NCBI GenBank assembly: GCA_947456845.1
Contig: CANGUJ010000114.1
Location: 1-9,756 of the forward strand
Origin: Burkholderiales bacterium
Lineage (GTDB): Bacteria; Pseudomonadota; Gammaproteobacteria; Burkholderiales; JAEUOS01
Reading direction: 5' to 3'
Length of the DNA stretch: 9,756 bases
Below, piece after piece: positions 6,559 to 9,756 of this stretch. The position numbers and the translations under genes were made by a program. Numbering within the stretch: the stretch's first letter is position 1; the number at the start of each line of letters is the position of its first letter. Under the pieces are notes generated by a model. It was given only the letters and a program-made list of their open reading frames with translations. It ran no database searches and was not told the origin of the DNA.

Positions 6559-7329
6559 TCAGTGAAGAAGTGAATGGGTGATCGCGATCAAGCCGACACC
6601 GCTGCCGATCAGGGTGACCTGCCACATCGCCGAGGCCGTGTCGGCGCGGCGCTGCATCCAGGGAATCAGGTCGGCGACGGCAATGTAGATGAAACTCGAG
6701 GCCGCCAGGATCACAACATAAGGTACGGCCTGCTGGGCATGCGCGAGGGCGAAGTAGCCGATCAGGCCGCCCGCCACCGATGCCAGCCCCGCCAGGGCGT
6801 TGTAGGCCAGGGCGCGCGCTCGCGAGTATCCCGCGTTGAGCAGCACGATGAAGTCGCCCGCCTCCTGGGGCACCTCGTGCGCGATGATGCCGAGGGTGGT
6901 GACGAAGCCTAGCCACGGATCGGCCAGGAATGCCGCCGCGATCAGGACGCCGTCGGCGAAGTTGTGCAGGGAATCACCGACCAGTATGAGCAGCCCGCTT
7001 CTGCCCGCCTCATGCACGTCGAATCCATGCTCGTGGCCATGCCCGTCGTGCTCGTGGTGATGGCTATGGCGCCAGAGCGCAAACTTCTCGAGCAGGAAAA
7101 AGAACAACAGGCCGCCCAGCAGCGCCATGAACAGGCTGTGCGCGTCGATGCCGAAGTCGAAGGCATGCGGGAGGAGCTCCAGGAATGCCGCGCCCAGCAG
7201 CACGCCGGCCGAAAAACTCACCAGGCGCTGCACCAGCGGGCCCAGCACCTTGAAGGTGATGAGCCCGGCGATGAGGACCGAGAGCACGCTTCCCGCGACG
7301 GTGGCGGTGATGATGTAGAGTAAGGTCAC
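6559..7329 (-). CDS. ZIP-family divalent metal transporter
   Basis: A 256-residue inner-membrane transporter, expected to import zinc or a related divalent metal such as iron or manganese. About eight helices are visible: roughly 4-25, 35-55, 64-83, 112-135, 138-165, 173-195, 202-221 and 237-254. The metal path is marked by HNFADG (His122, Asn123, Asp126) in helix 4 and HEVPQEAGD (His151, Glu152, Glu156, Asp159) in helix 5, the binuclear-site signature of the family. Between helices 3 and 4 lies a His-rich cytoplasmic loop (about 88-106) with ten histidines, a usual metal-sensing or buffering element of ZIPs. The start is a GTG at 7329 with no strong ribosome site. It is divergent from recR across 89 bases and upstream of tgt on the same strand. 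Exact metal and subfamily (GufA/ZupT-like) cannot be decided here. Confidence 0.92.
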   Translation of the reverse strand: MTLLYIITATVAGSVLSVLIAGLITFKVLGPLVQRLVSFSAGVLLGAAFLELLPHAFDFGIDAHSLFMALLGGLLFFFLLEKFALWRHSHHHEHDGHGHEHGFDVHEAGRSGLLILVGDSLHNFADGVLIAAAFLADPWLGFVTTLGIIAHEVPQEAGDFIVLLNAGYSRARALAYNALAGLASVAGGLIGYFALAHAQQAVPYVVILAASSFIYIAVADLIPWMQRRADTASAMWQVTLIGSGVGLIAITHSLLH

Positions 7330-7355
7330 TTGGATTGCCCGCTGCGCAAGGCGCG

Positions 7356-7361
7356 ATTATC
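7356..7361 (-). promoter_or_regulatory. Possible -10 element in the divergent zip-recR gap
   Basis: GATAAT on the minus strand (7361-7356) matches TATAAT at five of six positions and would start transcription about 20 bases before the zip GTG. No good -35 is seen. On the plus strand the same patch gives only a weak recR promoter (TTGCCC at 7335-7340, TATCCA at 7358-7363). The 7330-7418 gap holds nothing else that I can support. Confidence 0.25.
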
Positions 7362-7418
7362 CATTACTTTGGTCATTGCTTTCATCGATTGCCGCACCGC
7401 TTGCCCATTCCGGTCTGA

Positions 7419-8024
7419 ATGAAGACGCCGCTCGCCCTGCAGGAGCTCGTCGACGCCCTGCGCATACTGCCCGGTGTCGGCCCGAAGTCGGCGCAGCGCA
7501 TGGCTTTTCATCTGCTGCAGCACGACCGCCCGGGCGCGCTGCGCCTTTCGCGTGCGCTCACCCATGCCGCCGAGCGCATGAAGCGCTGTGCCCTGTGCAA
7601 CAGCTTCACCGAAGAGGATCTGTGCGACATCTGCGAACCCGGCGCGGCTGCGCGCCGGGACGCGGCGCAACTATGCGTGGTGGAAACGCCGGCGGACCTG
7701 GCGATGATGGAACAGACGCAGGCCTATCGCGGGTTCTACTTCGTCCTCATGGGGCGCATTTCGCCCATCGACGGCATCGGACCCAGGGAGGTCGGCGTCG
7801 AGCGGCTTGTTTCGCGCGCGCTCGACGGGGTGGTGCGCGAAGTGGTGCTCGCCACCAATTTCACCCACGAGGGCGAGGCCACGGCGCACTACATATCGGA
7901 ACTGCTCAAGGCACGCGGACTGAAGGTCACGCGCCTGGCGCGCGGCGTCCCGGTCGGCGGCGAACTGGAGTATGTCGATCCGGGTACCATCGCACACGCG
8001 TTCGCGGACCGGCGCGACACCTAG
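7419..8024 (+). CDS. recR: Recombination mediator protein RecR
   Basis: A 201-residue protein that works with RecF/RecO to load RecA on gapped single-stranded DNA coated with SSB. Order of parts: helix-hairpin-helix at about 12-31 (RILPGVGPKSAQRMAFHLL), a Cys4 zinc finger (Cys57, Cys60, Cys69, Cys72), a Toprim domain from about 85 (CVVETPADLAMME, with acidic Glu88), and the C-terminal TRLARGVPVGGELEYVDPGTIAHAF segment. The length is normal for the family. The ATG at 7419 has no obvious ribosome site, but family similarity begins there. recR often follows dnaX and ybaB; here neither is present and the gene starts its own unit, divergent from the zip gene. Confidence 0.98.
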   Translation: MKTPLALQELVDALRILPGVGPKSAQRMAFHLLQHDRPGALRLSRALTHAAERMKRCALCNSFTEEDLCDICEPGAAARRDAAQLCVVETPADLAMMEQTQAYRGFYFVLMGRISPIDGIGPREVGVERLVSRALDGVVREVVLATNFTHEGEATAHYISELLKARGLKVTRLARGVPVGGELEYVDPGTIAHAFADRRDT

Positions 8025-8081
8025 CGGCGCTGCCGATGCGCACCGGCTGCCGCGCGTCGATATCGTGCATAAAAAACAAAC

Positions 8082-8086
8082 GGAGG
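8082..8086 (+). promoter_or_regulatory. Ribosome binding site of the esterase lipoprotein
   Basis: GGAGG lies five bases before the ATG at 8092. It decides the start against the longer frame beginning at 7972, which would overlap recR and bury the signal peptide. Confidence 0.85.
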
Positions 8087-8091
8087 AGCAG

Positions 8092-9156
8092 ATGAAAAGG
8101 TCGATTGCAGGGTTGGTGGTCTCGTTGCTGGTCGGCGCGTGCGCGCACCAGCACCAGGGCGGTCATGGCGCCATGGGCGGCAGCCATTTCGGTGTCAAGG
8201 AGGTGGGCAGCTTCCATGTCGGCGGACGCCAGGTCACGCTGTCGGGCCTGCCCGAAAAGGAGATCGTGTTCACCGCCGGCGCGGCGCCGTTCAAGGTGAA
8301 CCCGAACGGCGATTTCGAAGTCGAGCAGATGTACGTGCAGTACGTCAAATTGCACGAGCCCTATCGCAAGGGACGCTACCCGCTGCTCATGTGGCACGGT
8401 GGCGGACTCTCCGGGGTCACCTGGGAGACCAAACCGGACGGTAAGCCGGGCTGGCAGAACTTCTTCCTCAAGGCCGGGCACGATGTCTATGTGAGCGACG
8501 CGGTCGAGCGTGGCCGTGCGTCCTGGGCGCGCTATCCGGAGATCTTCAAGACCGAGCCTTTCTTCCGTACCAAGAAAGAGGCTTGGGAGCTGTTCCGCCT
8601 CGGGCCCGAAGGGTCGTACCAGACCGACCCGGCCCGGCGGGTGGCGTACCCCGAGGGCACGCAGTTTCCGGTGGAGGCTTTCGACCAGTTCGGCAAGCAG
8701 GGGATTCCGCGCTGGGCCACCAACGACGCAGCCACCCAGGCCGCCTACGACCAGTACGTCCAGAAAGTGTGCCCTTGCGTGATCATCGTCCACAGCCAGG
8801 GTGGCAACTTCACCTTCTCGGCGGCCCTCAAGGCGCCGGGGATGGTCAAGGGGGTGATCGCCATCGAACCCTCGGGCGCGCCGGGCGAGAAGGTCGACCT
8901 CACGCCGCTCAAGGGCATTCCGCACCTGTTCGTCTGGGGCGACTATCTCGAACGCTATCCGCTGTGGCAGAAGATCGCGCCGAACGTGGACCGTTTCGAG
9001 CAGGCCCTGCGCAGGCAGGGTACCGATGTCACCCGCATCGATCTGCCCAAGACGGGCGTACGCGGCAATTCGCACATGCTCATGATGGACCGCAACTCCG
9101 ATGCCATCGCCCAGATGATCCATGACTGGATGGTAGCCAAGGGGCTGTCGCGCTGA
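8092..9156 (+). CDS. Alpha/beta hydrolase lipoprotein, esterase 713-like
   Basis: A 354-residue predicted esterase; substrate unknown. Residues 1-17 are a lipoprotein signal with lipobox VGAC (Cys17), so it should be anchored to a membrane facing the periplasm or outside. A His/Gly-rich linker (18-33) follows. The alpha/beta hydrolase core has HGGGLSGVTWE (102-112) for the oxyanion hole, VHSQGGN with nucleophile Ser235, IAIEPSG with Glu259 as likely acid, and GNSHM with His328. The spacing Ser+24 to Glu and Ser+93 to His matches what I recall of Alcaligenes esterase 713 (Ser206, Glu230, His298), an unusual hydrolase whose acid is Glu after strand 6. A CPC pair (227, 229) lies just before the nucleophile strand. 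The start is set by GGAGG and the signal peptide. The cupin gene follows one base after the stop. Some similar genes are annotated only as alpha/beta fold hydrolase. Confidence 0.85.
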   Translation: MKRSIAGLVVSLLVGACAHQHQGGHGAMGGSHFGVKEVGSFHVGGRQVTLSGLPEKEIVFTAGAAPFKVNPNGDFEVEQMYVQYVKLHEPYRKGRYPLLMWHGGGLSGVTWETKPDGKPGWQNFFLKAGHDVYVSDAVERGRASWARYPEIFKTEPFFRTKKEAWELFRLGPEGSYQTDPARRVAYPEGTQFPVEAFDQFGKQGIPRWATNDAATQAAYDQYVQKVCPCVIIVHSQGGNFTFSAALKAPGMVKGVIAIEPSGAPGEKVDLTPLKGIPHLFVWGDYLERYPLWQKIAPNVDRFEQALRRQGTDVTRIDLPKTGVRGNSHMLMMDRNSDAIAQMIHDWMVAKGLSR

Positions 9157-9157
9157 C

Positions 9158-9514
9158 ATGCGTATCGCGGACATCCCTTTTTGCACCGTGGAATGGGACA
9201 CGGTCGAGGCAACCGAACACCCGGGCGAGCTGGTCGACGGCGTGCGCGGCATGGCCTTGTGGCGCACCCGCCACTTCGGTCCCGCGGACAATCGCATCCG
9301 TGTGCGCATGGTCGAGTACAGCGCGGGTTATCTGGCCGACCACTGGTGCCAGAAGGGGCATGTGCTGCTTTGCCTGGAAGGGCGGCTCGATACGGAACTG
9401 GCCGATGGCCGCCGCTTCACGCTGCTGCCCGGCATGAGCTACCAGGTGGCCGACGCAGCGGAGGCGCACCGCTCCAGCACGGCGACCGGCGCCAGGCTTT
9501 TCATCGTCGATTAG
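9158..9514 (+). CDS. Small cupin-fold protein with DHWC motif
   Basis: A 118-residue single-domain cupin of unknown function. Cupin motif 1 is carried by YLADHWCQKGHVLLCLEG (58-75): Asp61, His62, Cys64, His68 and Glu74 are candidate metal ligands or core residues. Motif 2 is at PGMSYQVADAAEAHR (91-105) with His104. The fixed Asp-His-Trp-Cys and Lys-Gly-His set resembles the small group annotated as DHCW motif cupins, for which I know no established reaction. No signal peptide is seen, so it should be cytoplasmic. The ATG comes one base after the TGA of the esterase gene (TGACATG), which points to translational coupling and a shared transcript. It ends at its TAG without a visible terminator. 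Confidence 0.8.
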   Translation: MRIADIPFCTVEWDTVEATEHPGELVDGVRGMALWRTRHFGPADNRIRVRMVEYSAGYLADHWCQKGHVLLCLEGRLDTELADGRRFTLLPGMSYQVADAAEAHRSSTATGARLFIVD

Positions 9515-9538
9515 CGCGGCGGGGACGCGGGCGGGCGC

Positions 9539-9544
9539 TAGAAT
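9539..9544 (+). promoter_or_regulatory. Possible -10 element before the CoA-transferase gene
   Basis: TAGAAT matches TATAAT at five of six positions and lies 36 bases before the ATG at 9581. The expected -35 region is GC-only and unconvincing. If real, it would separate the CoA-transferase from the esterase-cupin transcript. Confidence 0.25.
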
Positions 9545-9580
9545 GCGCCGCTTCGCATCGTTCCGAAAGGCAGGGGCAGC

Positions 9581-9756
9581 ATGTCGCAACCCGCCAGCGG
9601 GCCGCTTGTCGGCCTGAAAGTCCTCGAGCTCGGGCAGTTGATCGCCGGACCGTTTGCCGGCAAGTTTTTTGCCGACTTCGGCGCCGATGTCATCAAGGTC
9701 GAGCCGCCGGCCGACGGCGGGAATCCCGGCGGCGACCCGATCCGCTACTGGCGCAA
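9581..9756 (+). CDS. Class III CoA-transferase (CaiB/BaiF family), N-terminal part
   Basis: The first 58 codons of a protein normally about 400 residues long; it runs off the right edge. The family moves CoA between carboxylic acids, for example in carnitine, formate/oxalate or aromatic-acid pathways. The N-terminal signature GLKVLELGQLIAGPFAGKFF followed by FGADVIKVEPP is clear and marks the CoA-binding Rossmann part. The catalytic Asp lies beyond the window, so the substrate cannot be judged. An AGGGG (9572-9576) precedes the ATG by four bases. The gene follows the cupin by 66 bases on the same strand and could share its transcript or use the possible -10 at 9539. Confidence 0.92.
   Translation, partial: MSQPASGPLVGLKVLELGQLIAGPFAGKFFADFGADVIKVEPPADGGNPGGDPIRYWR

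Noticed and set aside
7927..9309. Minus-strand open frame of 460 codons
   Set aside because: Antisense to the esterase gene, which has a ribosome site, a lipobox and a catalytic triad; the reverse frame has no recognisable domain.

Overview
This window looks like a stretch of chromosome from a GC-rich proteobacterium, most likely a betaproteobacterium. The clues are a tgt-yajC-secD-secF block with beta/gamma-proteobacterial style proteins, a SecF carrying GYSVNESVVVFDR, a cytochrome c' close in sequence to the Alcaligenes/Achromobacter type, and an RpoD-like promoter here and there in short AT-rich islands. The genus cannot be fixed from the sequence alone. No tRNA, rRNA, CRISPR array, insertion sequence or phage gene was seen, and gene packing is dense and ordinary.

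Layout from left to right. (1) Positions 1-259, minus strand: the start of a small His-rich, signal-bearing protein resembling DUF2946, running off the left edge, with a good promoter at 300-329. (2) 507-956, plus strand: a complete periplasmic cytochrome c' with a strong ribosome binding site and a clear intrinsic terminator at 977-1006. (3) 1066-1761, minus strand: a membrane cytochrome b561-type protein, convergent with cytochrome c'. (4) 1839-6387, minus strand: the conserved order tgt, yajC, secD, secF (tRNA-guanine transglycosylase, then the SecDF-YajC accessory complex of the Sec translocon). (5) 6559-7329, minus strand: a ZIP-family metal transporter with a His-rich loop. (6) 7419-8024, plus strand: recR, divergent from the ZIP gene. 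(7) 8092-9514, plus strand: a tightly coupled pair, a lipoprotein alpha/beta hydrolase resembling bacterial esterase 713 and a small cupin. (8) 9581 to the right edge: the N-terminus of a class III (CaiB/BaiF) CoA-transferase.

How the parts work together. The Sec block is housekeeping: YajC, SecD and SecF form one membrane complex that uses the proton motive force to finish protein export, and tgt is its usual neighbour. Cytochrome c' and the b561-type protein face each other; both carry heme and could exchange electrons at the membrane/periplasm boundary, but they are not co-transcribed. The part least explained by known pathways is the esterase-lipoprotein plus cupin pair next to a CoA-transferase. 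It could be the edge of an accessory catabolic locus. I found no convincing evidence of a wholly new system.
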